A stretch of DNA of 64,000 bases, taken from the NCBI RefSeq assembly GCF_001485435.1, contig NZ_BCMS01000001.1, positions 443,501-507,500 on the forward strand, written 5' to 3'. The notes under the pieces were generated by a model, which did not search any database, was not told where the DNA came from, and worked only from the letters and a program-made list of their open reading frames with translations. Source of the stretch: Deinococcus grandis (GTDB lineage Bacteria > Deinococcota > Deinococci > Deinococcales > Deinococcaceae). This document shows positions 1-9,006 of this stretch, one piece after another. The position numbers were made by a program, and so were the translations under genes. Positions within the stretch are counted from its first letter, which is position 1; each line of letters starts with the position of its first letter.

Positions 1-1
1 C

Positions 2-187
2 ACGGAAGTCTGCCCGGTGGAATGCATCTACGACGGCGGCGACCAGTTCCTGATCCACCCCGACGAGTGCATCGACTGCGGCGCGTGCGTCCCCGCCTGC
101 CCCGTCAGCGCCATCTTCCCCGAAGAGGACGTCCCCGGCGGCGAGGAAAGCTTCATCGAGAAGAACCGCGTCCACTTCGGCCTCTAA
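2..187 (+). CDS. Ferredoxin, C-terminal part (7Fe type)
   Basis: The gene enters from the left edge; 61 residues and the stop are visible. Ferredoxins of this type carry electrons between cytoplasmic redox enzymes. The visible part starts within the first cluster region (CPVEC) and continues into a CxxCxxCxxxCP motif, the arrangement of the Thermus/Deinococcus seven-iron ferredoxins with one 3Fe-4S and one 4Fe-4S cluster. The missing N-terminus should hold the remaining cysteines. It is convergent with the carboxypeptidase gene, with a 134-bp repeat between them. Confidence 0.93.
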   Translation, partial: TEVCPVECIYDGGDQFLIHPDECIDCGACVPACPVSAIFPEEDVPGGEESFIEKNRVHFGL

Positions 188-247
188 ACCACCCACCACA
201 GCGGCGCCTGGAGTTGATCCGGGCGCCGCTGCTCCATGCGGTCCCTT

Positions 248-381
248 ATACGGATTCCGTCTGTTTCGTTGACAGATCGGAACACCACCGATCTGCCAAC
301 TCCACGCCCGGAACCCATTTTTCTCCTCCTCGCTCCGCTCGGATTGAATGGCTTTGCAAGCCGTTCAATCGGAGGCCGTAT
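248..381 (-). repeat. 134-bp dispersed element, copy 1
   Basis: Imperfect terminal inverted repeats (ATACGGATTCCG at 248-259, CGGAGGCCGTAT at 370-381) bound two internal hairpins: one around GATCGG/CCGATC near the left end and one formed by TTGAATGGCTTGC-like arms at the right end. The same unit, also exactly 134 bp, lies at 8873-9006 and, inverted, at 55197-55330. The last base of the element is the last base of the carboxypeptidase stop codon. It resembles the small non-coding repeats known in Deinococcus genomes; no transposase is present. Strand is given relative to copy 3. Confidence 0.85.
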
Positions 382-1880
382 TACAGGCCGTACAGGTCCG
401 TGTACTTCCCACGCAGATACGCCAGGTAAGGCGCGGCGGTCATGCCCTGCCCGGTCGCGCGCTGCACCAGTTCGTTCGGCGTGAACGTCCGCCCCGGCGC
501 GTACACGTGCTCACGCAGCCAGCCATGCAGGCGCCCGAACTCGCCCCGCGCGATGTCCCCGTCCAGGTCCGGGTTCGCCGCCTGCGCCGCCGCGTAGAAC
601 TGCGCGCTCAGCACGTTCCCCAGCGTGTACCCCTGGAACACCCCGCCGATCCCGCCGCTGAACCAGTGCACGTCCTGCAACACCCCGTCCACGTGACTCG
701 GGGCGCGCAGCCCCAGGTTCGCCTCGTACGCCGCGTGCCATGCGTCCGCCAGATCGCGGACCGCCAGCGAGCCGCCCAGCAGCTGCCGCTCCAGCTCGTA
801 GCGCGTGATCACGTGCAGGTTGTACGTCAGCTCGTCGGCGTCCGTGCGGATCAGGCTGCGGCGCACCACGTTCACCGCGCGGAACATCTCCTCCTCGGTC
901 ACGTCGGCCAGCTGTTCGGGGAACGCGTCCCGGAACCGCCCGAACTGCCCCGCCCAGAACGCCCGCGAACGCCCCACCAGGTTCTCCCACAGCCGCGACT
1001 GGCTCTCGTGCACCCCGGCACTCACCCCGCCGCCCAGCGGCGTATCCAGCAGGTCCTCCGCGACCCCCTGCTCGTACAGCGCGTGTCCGACCTCGTGCAG
1101 CGTGGAGTACAGCGCGTCCGTCGGGTCCGCCAGCTGCGCCCGCGTCGTGATCCGCACGTCCCGCGCACCCAGCCGAGTCATGAACGGATGCGCCGTCAGA
1201 TCCTGCCGCCCCCGCGCGAAATCGTACCCGTACAGCGCCCCGACCTCCTCGCCCAGCCGCAACTGAGTCGCAATCGGGTACTCGCGCGCCAGGAAATCCA
1301 TCCGGGGCGCCGGGGCCGCCACCACCGCGTCCACCAGCGGCACCAGCGCCACGCGCAACTCCGCGAACACCGCGTCCACCTGCGCGGCCGTCATGCCCTC
1401 ATCCGACGCGTCCACGAAGAAATCCATCGGGTCCGAGAACTCCGGGAAGAAACCCGCGCGCTGCACGCTCAGGTCCAGCGTCCGCTCTAGCAGCGGCACC
1501 ATCCGCGCCCAGTCGTTCGCGGGCCGCGCCTCCACCCACGCCGCGTAACTCTCCCCGGCATGCTGTGCCGCCGCCCGCACGAACACCCCCGGCAGGCGCG
1601 TCGCCCGCTCGAACTCCCGCCGCGCCACCGCCAGCATCCGCGCCTCCACCGGCCCCAGGTCCAGCGCGCCCGCCGCATCCAGCAGCCGCCCATACCCCAC
1701 GTCCGTCGCCCGCGCGTGCCGCACACCCGACAGCAGCGCCCGCTGCCGCGCCCGCCCCGCCGACCCCCCACGCGGCAGGTACGTACTCTGATCCCACCCC
1801 AGCAGCGCCCCGATCCCACCCAGGTCCGCCAATTCCTGCCAGTGCGCCCGCAGCGCCACCCACGTCTCATGCTGTGTCAT
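381..1880 (-). CDS. M32 family metallocarboxypeptidase (carboxypeptidase Taq)
   Basis: 499 residues, the usual size for thermostable carboxypeptidase Taq. These zinc enzymes remove C-terminal amino acids from peptides in the cytoplasm. The zinc motif HEVGH is at residues 262-266 in the context STLHEVGHALYEQG, and the mostly helical M32 pattern runs throughout. The start at 1880 (MTQHETW) was chosen over an in-frame codon 156 nt upstream because TAGGCT lies 7 nt before this ATG, the leaderless promoter pattern seen across the window. The 3' end abuts the 134-bp repeat. Confidence 0.93.
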   Translation of the reverse strand: MTQHETWVALRAHWQELADLGGIGALLGWDQSTYLPRGGSAGRARQRALLSGVRHARATDVGYGRLLDAAGALDLGPVEARMLAVARREFERATRLPGVFVRAAAQHAGESYAAWVEARPANDWARMVPLLERTLDLSVQRAGFFPEFSDPMDFFVDASDEGMTAAQVDAVFAELRVALVPLVDAVVAAPAPRMDFLAREYPIATQLRLGEEVGALYGYDFARGRQDLTAHPFMTRLGARDVRITTRAQLADPTDALYSTLHEVGHALYEQGVAEDLLDTPLGGGVSAGVHESQSRLWENLVGRSRAFWAGQFGRFRDAFPEQLADVTEEEMFRAVNVVRRSLIRTDADELTYNLHVITRYELERQLLGGSLAVRDLADAWHAAYEANLGLRAPSHVDGVLQDVHWFSGGIGGVFQGYTLGNVLSAQFYAAAQAANPDLDGDIARGEFGRLHGWLREHVYAPGRTFTPNELVQRATGQGMTAAPYLAYLRGKYTDLYGL

Positions 1881-2020
1881 CCCGCGCAGCCTACCGCGCC
1901 CCCAGCCGGATGGCCTGCGCCACCTGGCCGATACGCGGACGACAGCCCGTGCATAAAGCCCGAACGTGCAGTCCAGTCTTTTTCGTGCTGGACGGCAGAA
2001 ATCAGGTCGCCCGGCAGGGG

Positions 2021-2049
2021 TTGACGCGGCCTGCATACCGGGGTATCAT
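2021..2049 (+). promoter_or_regulatory. Sigma70-type promoter TTGACG-N17-TATCAT
   Basis: TTGACG at 2021-2026 and TATCAT at 2044-2049 are separated by 17 bp. Predicted initiation is near 2056, only a few bases before an intrinsic terminator hairpin. No gene starts nearby; the next plus-strand gene begins at 2403. This lies in the 523-nt gap 1881-2402, which otherwise holds only the terminator and G-rich tract listed separately. Confidence 0.55.
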
Positions 2050-2059
2050 TTTCTTATCA

Positions 2060-2088
2060 CCGCCGAAGAAGGCGGGTTTTTTGTTTTT
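2060..2088 (+). terminator. Intrinsic terminator directly after a promoter
   Basis: Stem CCGCC (2060-2064) pairs with GGCGG (2071-2075) around a GAAGAA loop, followed by TTTTTTGTTTTT. It starts about four bases after the predicted transcription start of the promoter at 2021-2049, so a full transcript would be only about 30 nt. It could also be the end of a longer transcript not recognised here. Confidence 0.65.
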
Positions 2089-2109
2089 GGGTTGTTTCGT
2101 GCGTGGTTG

Positions 2110-2133
2110 CCCCACCCCCCAGCCCCCATCCCC
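2110..2133 (-). other. G-quadruplex-capable tract on minus strand
   Basis: The minus strand reads four G runs of 4, 5, 6 and 4 separated by one- or two-base loops; the plus strand just beyond (2135-2149) has two more G runs. This meets the standard G4 pattern and lies in the divergent region between the carboxypeptidase and sirtuin genes. Folding is not shown by sequence. Confidence 0.55.
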
Positions 2134-2402
2134 AGGGGGGACGGGGGGGCTTACGTTGGCACTGGGCAAGAGTTTTTACTGCTGCGGCGTGCTCGCAGTG
2201 GGCGGTGACGGGTCCGGCCTCGACGCCATCCTGCCGCACCGGTGGAAGGCCCGCGCGCTTCGCGCACGACGGCCGGTGGTGGTCTGCGGTCAGGGCGTGG
2301 GTGGGCGGTGCGGTCCGCTGATCGACTTTTGGTCAGGGGGCCTCGGCTGGGCTTAGGTGATCTGTGGGGGCATGCTTTCCTGCTGCGGGCTACCCTGCCT
2401 GT

Positions 2403-3137
2403 ATGGATCTCTCTGCTGCCCGCGCCGCCCTGCAAGCCGCCATCCGCGTCGCCGTGCTGACCGGCGCGGGCGTCAGCGCCGAGAGCGGCATCCCCACCTT
2501 CCGGGACGCGCAGACCGGGCACTGGGCACGCTTCCGGCCCGAGGACCTCGCCAGTCCGCCCGCGTACCGCCGCGACCCCCAGATGGTGTGGGAGTGGTAC
2601 GCGGGCCGTTACCGCGACGTGCTCGCCGCGCAGCCGAACGGCGCGCACGACCTGCTGGCGCGGCTGGAGGCGCAGAAGGGGCCGGGGTTCTTCCTCGCCA
2701 CGCAGAACGTGGACGGCCTGCACCACCGCGCGGGCAGCGGCACGCACGGCGGGCAGGTCGTGGAACTGCACGGCAACCTCCTCAGCGGCCGGGACGAGGT
2801 CACGGGGCAGACGTTCCCCCTCGCCGCGCCCGCTGAACTGGTCACGCCGCCCACCTCCCCGCTCGGGAACCGCATGCGCCCCAACGTCGTCTGGTTCGGC
2901 GAGTACCTCCCCGAGGATGCCCTGGAAGCCGCGCAGGACGCCTTCGCCGCCGCACAGGTCGCGCTGGTGATCGGCACGAGCGGCGCCGTGTACCCCGCCG
3001 CCGGACTGGCCGCCGAAACCCTGCGGCGCGGCGGAATCGCCATCGAGATCAACCCCACCGAGACCGAGATCTCGCACCAGATGACCTACGTCGTCCGGGA
3101 CGTCGCGTCACGTGGACTCGCCGCCCTGCTGGAATGA
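2403..3137 (+). CDS. Sirtuin-family NAD-dependent protein deacylase
   Basis: 244 residues. NAD-binding motif GAGVSAESGIPTFRD at residues 21-35, TQNVDGLHH at 100-108 and catalytic His123 (ELHGN) mark a SIR2 deacylase. Tyr66 and Arg69 form the YxxR pair that in SIRT5 and CobB binds acidic acyl groups, suggesting desuccinylase/demalonylase activity. Unusually, the protein has no cysteine at all, so the four-Cys zinc ribbon normally found after the catalytic His is absent. Start at 2403 follows TACCCT by 6 nt (leaderless pattern); an in-frame ATG at 2364 is less likely. Its stop overlaps the next start (ATGA). Confidence 0.88.
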   Translation: MDLSAARAALQAAIRVAVLTGAGVSAESGIPTFRDAQTGHWARFRPEDLASPPAYRRDPQMVWEWYAGRYRDVLAAQPNGAHDLLARLEAQKGPGFFLATQNVDGLHHRAGSGTHGGQVVELHGNLLSGRDEVTGQTFPLAAPAELVTPPTSPLGNRMRPNVVWFGEYLPEDALEAAQDAFAAAQVALVIGTSGAVYPAAGLAAETLRRGGIAIEINPTETEISHQMTYVVRDVASRGLAALLE

Positions 3138-3922
3138 AGAAAGGACTCGTCCCGGCGCGAATCTGGGGCCTGCTCGCCAGTGAGGCCGACCGCGTGGTGC
3201 TGTTCCGGCGCGGCCCCTCGCAGTGGACGCGCGTGTACCTGTGGGACACCGCCACCGATCGCCTCACGCCCGGATCGTGGTTCCAGGGACGACTGTACGA
3301 GTGGATGAGCGACCTCTCGCCCGACGGCGAGCACCTGCTGTACGCCGCGCAGAACTTATCGCCGCGGCAGCGGGCGCTGGCAATGGAACGCTACGGCGTG
3401 ACCATGGACGGCTGGACGGGGCTCTCTCGGCCACCCTCGGTGCGGGCACTTGGCTTATGGAGCGCTCTGGCGGGCGATGTGGGCGGTGTCTTTCTGGATG
3501 GACGGACGATCAACGTTGTCGGGGCGGAGGCCCTGATTCGACCAACGGCTTTCACTGTGGTGCCTTCGTTTCAGTTTGATCCGCTCGTGGCACTGCGGCA
3601 GACCTTGCCGCGCACCGGGTGGCATGTCGTGCGCGAACCGGCCCGCTGGTATGGCATGGGCGAGGCAGAATCGTTCACCCTTCGCAAAGAGATGCTGGAA
3701 CTGAACTTCAGCATGGCGCAGTACCGCCGCTTCGTCCGGTACCGCTGGCTGGCGGAAGGCCCGGCACCCGATCTGGAGGGTGCCACCTGGGCCGACCTCG
3801 ACCGTCGGGGGCGGCTGCTGATCGCCCGCGCCGGACGGGTGTTCATCTGGCACGTGGGGCAGGAGACGGAACTGGCGGACCTGAATGCCGACCAGCCGCC
3901 CCGCCCGGCTCAGCCCGCGTAG
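3134..3922 (+). CDS. Hypothetical protein coupled to sirtuin
   Basis: 262 residues, family not recognised. The N-terminal half reads like propeller or WD-type repeat units (VVLFRRG, RVYLWDTATDRL, SDLSPDGEHLLYAA), where tryptophan- and aspartate-rich strands alternate; the C-terminal part has FIWHVGQE. No signal peptide or membrane segment is evident. Its ATG overlaps the sirtuin stop by four bases, so the two are probably translated together. The 3' end overlaps the convergent NmrA-type gene by 13 bp. Codon use in 3360-3720 is somewhat less GC-biased than its neighbours. Confidence 0.7.
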   Translation: MKKGLVPARIWGLLASEADRVVLFRRGPSQWTRVYLWDTATDRLTPGSWFQGRLYEWMSDLSPDGEHLLYAAQNLSPRQRALAMERYGVTMDGWTGLSRPPSVRALGLWSALAGDVGGVFLDGRTINVVGAEALIRPTAFTVVPSFQFDPLVALRQTLPRTGWHVVREPARWYGMGEAESFTLRKEMLELNFSMAQYRRFVRYRWLAEGPAPDLEGATWADLDRRGRLLIARAGRVFIWHVGQETELADLNADQPPRPAQPA

Positions 3923-4665
3923 GGGTTGGGGCGCGTGGCCTCCTGCGTGAGCCACTGCGCCCAGGTGCGGCCCACGCCGCTCAGGTCGGGGCCGGTGAGG
4001 GGCGTGAAGCGCCGCGCGGCGGGGACGGGCAGGACGCGGGTGCGTGCGCCGGTCGCGTCGGCCCAGCTGCGGGCCAGTTCCGGCAGGGGGATAACCTGCG
4101 GGCCGACGATGTCCGGCGCGCGGCCCTGCGGGGCCCCCAGCGCGACCTGAGCGATCTGCGCGGCGGCGGCGTGGACGTCCACCGGCTGGAGGGGCAGGCC
4201 CGGCAGGGGCAGCAGCGGCGCGCGGGTCAGGCGCGAGAGCATGAACGCCACGAACTCATGGAACTGCGTGGCGCGCACCACCGTGAACGGCACGCCGCCC
4301 GCCGCGACCAGCGCCTCGGCCTGGGTCTTGGCACGGTAGTACGGGAACGCCCGCACCCAGTCACACCCCACGATGCTGACGTACACGACGTGCCGCACGC
4401 CCGCCGCCCGCGCCGCCGCGAGGAGCACGCCGGTCATCTCGACGTCCGCCTGGGGCCGCGACGGCTGGCTGGCCGCGTGAATGACGGTGTCCACGCCGCG
4501 CAGCGCGTCCGCGAGGCCCGCGCCGGTCTGCAGGTCACCCTGCCGGAACGCGGGTCGGGGGTCGGCGTGGCGGGACAGGACGCGCACGTCCGCGCGGCCC
4601 TCCAGGGCAGGCAGGAGGGCGCGGCCCAGTACGCCGCTGCCTCCGGTCACGAGGATCGTTGTCAT
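3910..4665 (-). CDS. NmrA/SDR-type NAD(P)-binding protein
   Basis: 251 residues with a Rossmann fingerprint at the N-terminus (TGGSGVLG, residues 7-14), followed by VIHAASQ and YVSIVG, as in atypical short-chain dehydrogenases of the NmrA/HSCARG group that act as NAD(P)H sensors or quinone reductases. No classical YxxxK is clearly placed, so enzymatic activity is uncertain. Start at 4665 was chosen because it begins just before the Rossmann strand and has GGAGG about 10 nt upstream; in-frame extension to 4773 adds low-quality sequence. It is divergent from the riboflavin operon. Confidence 0.8.
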   Translation of the reverse strand: MTTILVTGGSGVLGRALLPALEGRADVRVLSRHADPRPAFRQGDLQTGAGLADALRGVDTVIHAASQPSRPQADVEMTGVLLAAARAAGVRHVVYVSIVGCDWVRAFPYYRAKTQAEALVAAGGVPFTVVRATQFHEFVAFMLSRLTRAPLLPLPGLPLQPVDVHAAAAQIAQVALGAPQGRAPDIVGPQVIPLPELARSWADATGARTRVLPVPAARRFTPLTGPDLSGVGRTWAQWLTQEATRPNPYAG

Positions 4666-4828
4666 GGGGTGGCCTCCAGCGGCGCGGAAAGGGGGAGAGG
4701 GTGCGTTGCTGCATTCAGCAGACGTCATGGCGCGTGGCGGATTGTCCCCCGGCAGGTGTCTGATCTCCCCCACAGTCCCGGGGCGGGAGGGTGCTACGTT
4801 CAGGGTGGCCCGCTCCCGGGTGGGCCGA

Positions 4829-5038
4829 CTTCCTTCGGGGTGGGGTGGAATTCCCTACCGGCGGTGATGGCGTGAGCCTCAGCCCGCGAAGCCTGTGCAG
4901 ATTGCACCACGCGCAGGCCCGATCTGGTGGGAATCCAGAGCCGACGGTGTTATGGCGCATAGAGACGCTCAGGCGGATCAAGAAAGGCGAGGGGCCGTCC
5001 CTGAGCCTGCGGCCCATTCAGTCCGGATGAGAGAAGGA
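4829..5038 (+). ncRNA. FMN riboswitch (RFN element)
   Basis: Conserved RFN blocks appear in order: CCTTCGGGG (from 4832), GGTGGAATTCCCTACCGGCGGT (4844-4865), AGCCCGCGA, GATCTGGTG...CCAGAGCCGACGGT (to 4949), and AGTCCGGATGAGAGAAGGAGG (5020-5040). The outer helix P1 pairs CCTTC with GAAGG. A variable stem (about 4968-5013, GCTCAGG with CCTGAGC) makes it longer than usual. The purine-rich AAGGAGG at the 3' edge lies in P1, so FMN binding could hide a ribosome site. The leader explains the 412-nt gap before ribD. Confidence 0.95.
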
Positions 5039-5077
5039 GGAACGCTGCCCTGCCACCCCGGCGGGCGGCGACAGACC

Positions 5078-6181
5078 ATGTATGAAGTGAATGCTCCACC
5101 CGCAGGGGTGGCGGCGGCACTGCCGGTGGACGAGCGGTTCATGACGCTCGCGCTGGCGGAGGCTGCCAGAGGACTGGGCCGCACCGCGCCGAATCCCCCC
5201 GTGGGCTGCGTGATCGTGCAGGGCAATGAATTGGTGGGGCGAGGCTTCCACCCGAGGGCCGGTGAGCCGCACGCGGAGGTGTTCGCCCTGCGGGACGCGG
5301 GCGAGCGGGCGCGTGGCGCCACCGCTTACGTGACGCTGGAACCGTGCAGTCATCACGGGCGCACGCCGCCCTGCGCGGACGCGCTGATCGCGGCGGGCGT
5401 GCAGCGGGTGGTCGTGGCGGCGCTGGACCCGAACCCGCTGGTGGCGGGGCGCGGCGTGCAGCGGCTCCGGGACGCCGGGATCGAGGTCACGGTGGGCGTC
5501 CTGGAAGCCGGGGCCGTGCGGCAGCAGGCGGGCTTCCGCAGCGTCGTGGTGCGGGGCCGCCCGTGGGTGGTGGCGAAGTACGCCATGACCCTCGACGGGA
5601 AGGTGGCGGCGCTGAACGAGGGCAACGGCGCCGTCAGCGGCCCGGAGGCCCGAGAGCGCACCATGCGCTGGCGTGACGAGCTGGACGCCATCGCGGTCGG
5701 CAGCGGCACGCTGGTGCTGGACGATCCGGCCCTGACGACGCGCGGCGTGCCGGGCGGGCGTGACTCGCGCCCGGTGGTGTTCGACCGCCGCGCGTCGAGC
5801 GATCCGCAGGCCCGCGCGTGGCGCGACGGCGCGGTGCTCGTGACTGCCCCGCACGCCGACGTGGCCGCGCACGAGGACGCCGGGATCACCGTCCAGCGCG
5901 CCGGGTCGCTGCCGGACGCCCTGAGTGGACTGGCGGACCTGGGCATCAGCAGCGTGCTGCTCGAGGGCGGTCCGACCCTCCTGAGTGCCTTCTTCGCGCA
6001 GGGGCTGGTGGACGAGGTGCGGGTCTTTCTCTCCCCGAAACTCCTCGGCGCGGGCCTGAGTCCCCTGACCGGCCCCGCGCGCCCCATGCACGAGGCGCGG
6101 GAACTGCGGGACGTGACGGTCGAGACCCTCGGCCCGGACGTCCTGATCACCGGCCTGCTGCAGGGCATCCCGCGCGTCTGA
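5078..6181 (+). CDS. ribD: Bifunctional riboflavin biosynthesis protein RibD
   Basis: 367 residues. The N-terminal domain is the zinc deaminase acting on the diaminohydroxyphosphoribosylaminopyrimidine intermediate: His65 and Glu67 (HAEVFAL) with Cys90 and Cys99 (PCSHHGRTPPC). The C-terminal domain is the NADPH-dependent ribose reductase, from about residue 165 (AMTLDGK) to LLEGGPTLL near 310. It catalyses the second and third pyrimidine steps of riboflavin synthesis. First gene of ribD-ribE-ribBA-ribH under the FMN riboswitch. ATG 5078 is the first ATG after the riboswitch; an in-frame CTG at 5045 lies 4 nt after AGGAGG and could be an alternative. Confidence 0.95.
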   Translation: MYEVNAPPAGVAAALPVDERFMTLALAEAARGLGRTAPNPPVGCVIVQGNELVGRGFHPRAGEPHAEVFALRDAGERARGATAYVTLEPCSHHGRTPPCADALIAAGVQRVVVAALDPNPLVAGRGVQRLRDAGIEVTVGVLEAGAVRQQAGFRSVVVRGRPWVVAKYAMTLDGKVAALNEGNGAVSGPEARERTMRWRDELDAIAVGSGTLVLDDPALTTRGVPGGRDSRPVVFDRRASSDPQARAWRDGAVLVTAPHADVAAHEDAGITVQRAGSLPDALSGLADLGISSVLLEGGPTLLSAFFAQGLVDEVRVFLSPKLLGAGLSPLTGPARPMHEARELRDVTVETLGPDVLITGLLQGIPRV

Positions 6182-6240
6182 GCCTTCCTTCCCCGTGGAG
6201 GGGGGGCGAGTGCGCTCCTGCCTCCACCCGAGGTCAACAC

Positions 6241-6998
6241 ATGTTTACTGGAATCATCGAACAGGTGGGCGTCATCGCCCGCACCACCGAGAACGAGGGG
6301 AACCTGACCGTCACCATCCAGCCCGCGCGCATGTGGGCCGACGTGGAACTGGGCGAGAGCATCGCCGTGAACGGCACCTGCCTGACCGTGACCACCTGGG
6401 ACGCGGCGGGCTTCACCGTGGACCTCAGCCGCGAGACGCTGGCCAAGACCGCCCCGCACTGGCGCGAGGGCACGAAGGTGAACCTGGAGCGCGCCATGAC
6501 CGCTCAGGCCCGGTTCGGCGGGCACGTCGTGAGCGGGCACGTGGACGGCGTGGGCGAGATCCTGCGCGTGGACGCCCAGCCCGGCGCATACACCATGACG
6601 GTGCGCGCCGCGCCGCACCTCGCGCGCTACCTCGTGCCGAAGGGCAGCGTCACGGTGGACGGCGTGAGCCTGACCGTCGTGGACGCGGGCGGCCCGGCGG
6701 GCAGCCGCGCGGACCTCCGCCCGGACGAGTTCACGCTGTGGCTCGTGCCGCACACGCTTGAGGTCACCACCCTGCACACCTGGGCGGCGGGCACGAAAGT
6801 GAACCTGGAGGCCGACCAGATGGCCAAGTACGTGGAACGGCTGATCCTGATGCGTGACTGGGAGGCGGGTCAAAGGGTCGAAGGGTCTGAGGGTCTGAAG
6901 TCTGAAGGGTCGAAGGGGCGGATTGAGGGGGCGGGTTTTTCCTCGGACTCTCAGATGCTTGGACCCTCAGACTCGCCGATCGTGGAAGGAGGCGTGCT

Positions 6999-7002
<4 letters not shown>
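6241..7002 (+). CDS. ribE: Riboflavin synthase, alpha chain
   Basis: 253 residues with the diagnostic N-terminus MFTGIIEQVG and two similar lumazine-binding barrels, each with an SGH(V/-)DGVG-type or equivalent segment. It dismutates two 6,7-dimethyl-8-ribityllumazine molecules to riboflavin. The core ends near residue 210 (KYVERL); the last 40-odd residues are an unusual extension rich in Glu, Gly and Ser, encoded by repeats of GGGTCGAAGGGTCTGA type. The stop overlaps the GTG of ribBA. In Deinococcus and many bacteria this gene is called ribE (or ribC). Confidence 0.93.
6868..6990 (+). repeat. Iterated GGGTC(G/T)(A/G)A-type repeat inside ribE 3' end
   Basis: Units such as GGGTCGAAGGGTCTGAGGG and GTCTGAAGTCTGAAGGG recur on the plus strand, and TTGGACCCTCAGACTC further on is nearly their reverse complement, so a long imperfect hairpin can form. 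The tract encodes the C-terminal tail of RibE. A similar tract occurs as an intergenic hairpin at 36456-36541. Confidence 0.7.
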
Positions 7003-8204
<1,202 letters not shown>

Positions 8205-8230
8205 GAACCCCTCAGTCCGCTGCGCGGCCA

Positions 8231-8310
8231 GCTCCCCTTAACGGGGAGCCAAGGACACCAACATGCCCATGCCTCCCCTTGAGGGGAGGTGCCCGAAGGG
8301 CAGAGGGGTC
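8231..8310. other. Intercistronic hairpins between ribBA and ribH
   Basis: GCTCCCCTTAACGGGGAGC (8231-8249) and CCTCCCCTTGAGGGGAGG (8272-8289) are near-perfect palindromes, the second followed by TGCCCGAAGGGCAGAGGGG, a third small hairpin. None has a T run, so RNA processing or partial attenuation is more likely than termination. A related CCCCCTTGATGGGGG unit is at 41656-41690. Confidence 0.65.
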
Positions 8311-8352
8311 TGCCCGCAGGTTCACCGTCCATCACCCACAAGGAGAATCACC

Positions 8353-8817
8353 ATGAACCGAATTGAAGCCAATCTGCTCGCCACCGACCTGAAGTTCGCT
8401 GTTGTCAGTACCCGCTGGAATCACCTGATCGTGGACCGTCTGGTGGAGGGGGCGGAGCTGGCGTTCGTGCAGCACGGCGGGAAGACCGAGAACCTGGACC
8501 ACTTCCTGGCGCCGGGCAGCTACGAGGTGCCGCTGATCGCGCGCAAACTCGCGGAGTCCGGGAAGTATGACGCGGTGGTGTGCCTGGGGGCCGTCATCAA
8601 GGGCGATACGGACCACTACGATTTCGTGGCGGGCGGCGCGGCGAACGGCATCCTGAACACCAGTCTGCACACGGGGGTGCCGGTGGCGTTCGGCGTGCTG
8701 ACGACGGACACGGTCGAGCAGGCCCTGAACCGCGCCGGGATCAAGGCCGGGAACAAGGGCGCCGAGGCGGTGCTGGCGATGATCGAGACCGTGAACCTGC
8801 TGCGGCAGATCGGGTAA
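8353..8817 (+). CDS. ribH: 6,7-dimethyl-8-ribityllumazine synthase
   Basis: 154 residues, full length. It condenses the ribityl-pyrimidine with dihydroxybutanone phosphate to lumazine, the substrate of RibE, usually in a 60-mer capsid. Visible family segments: VVSTRWNHLIVDRLVEGA, PGSYEVPLIA, GAVIKGDTDHYDFV (with the catalytic His) and FGVLTTDT. ATG 8353 has AAGGAG 9 nt upstream; an in-frame ATG at 8263 would read through the intercistronic hairpins and is rejected. Confidence 0.96.
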   Translation: MNRIEANLLATDLKFAVVSTRWNHLIVDRLVEGAELAFVQHGGKTENLDHFLAPGSYEVPLIARKLAESGKYDAVVCLGAVIKGDTDHYDFVAGGAANGILNTSLHTGVPVAFGVLTTDTVEQALNRAGIKAGNKGAEAVLAMIETVNLLRQIG

Positions 8818-8872
8818 GCGGGCAGTGCGGGGCGCGGGTGGGGGAGACTGCGGCCCGTGCCCCGTGCCCGTC

Positions 8873-9006
8873 ATGCGGATTCCGTTTGTTTCGTTGACAG
8901 ATCGGAACACCACCGATCTGTCAACTCCACGTCCGGAACCCGTTTCTCTCCTCCTCGCTCTGCTCGAGTTGAAAGTTTTTGCAAACCTTTCAACCGGAGT
9001 CCTGAT
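8873..9006 (-). repeat. 134-bp dispersed element, copy 2
   Basis: Same element as at 248-381 and in the same orientation: left end ATGCGGATTCCG, right end CGGAGTCCTGAT (more decayed), with the GATCGG/CCGATC hairpin and a TTGAAAGTTTTTGC...CTTTCAA hairpin. Its last base again coincides with the last base of the stop codon of the minus-strand gene (creatininase family). It fills most of the convergent gap after ribH. Confidence 0.85.

Noticed and set aside
248..381. Insertion sequence
   Set aside because: 134 bp is too short for a transposase; only a non-autonomous repeat can be supported.
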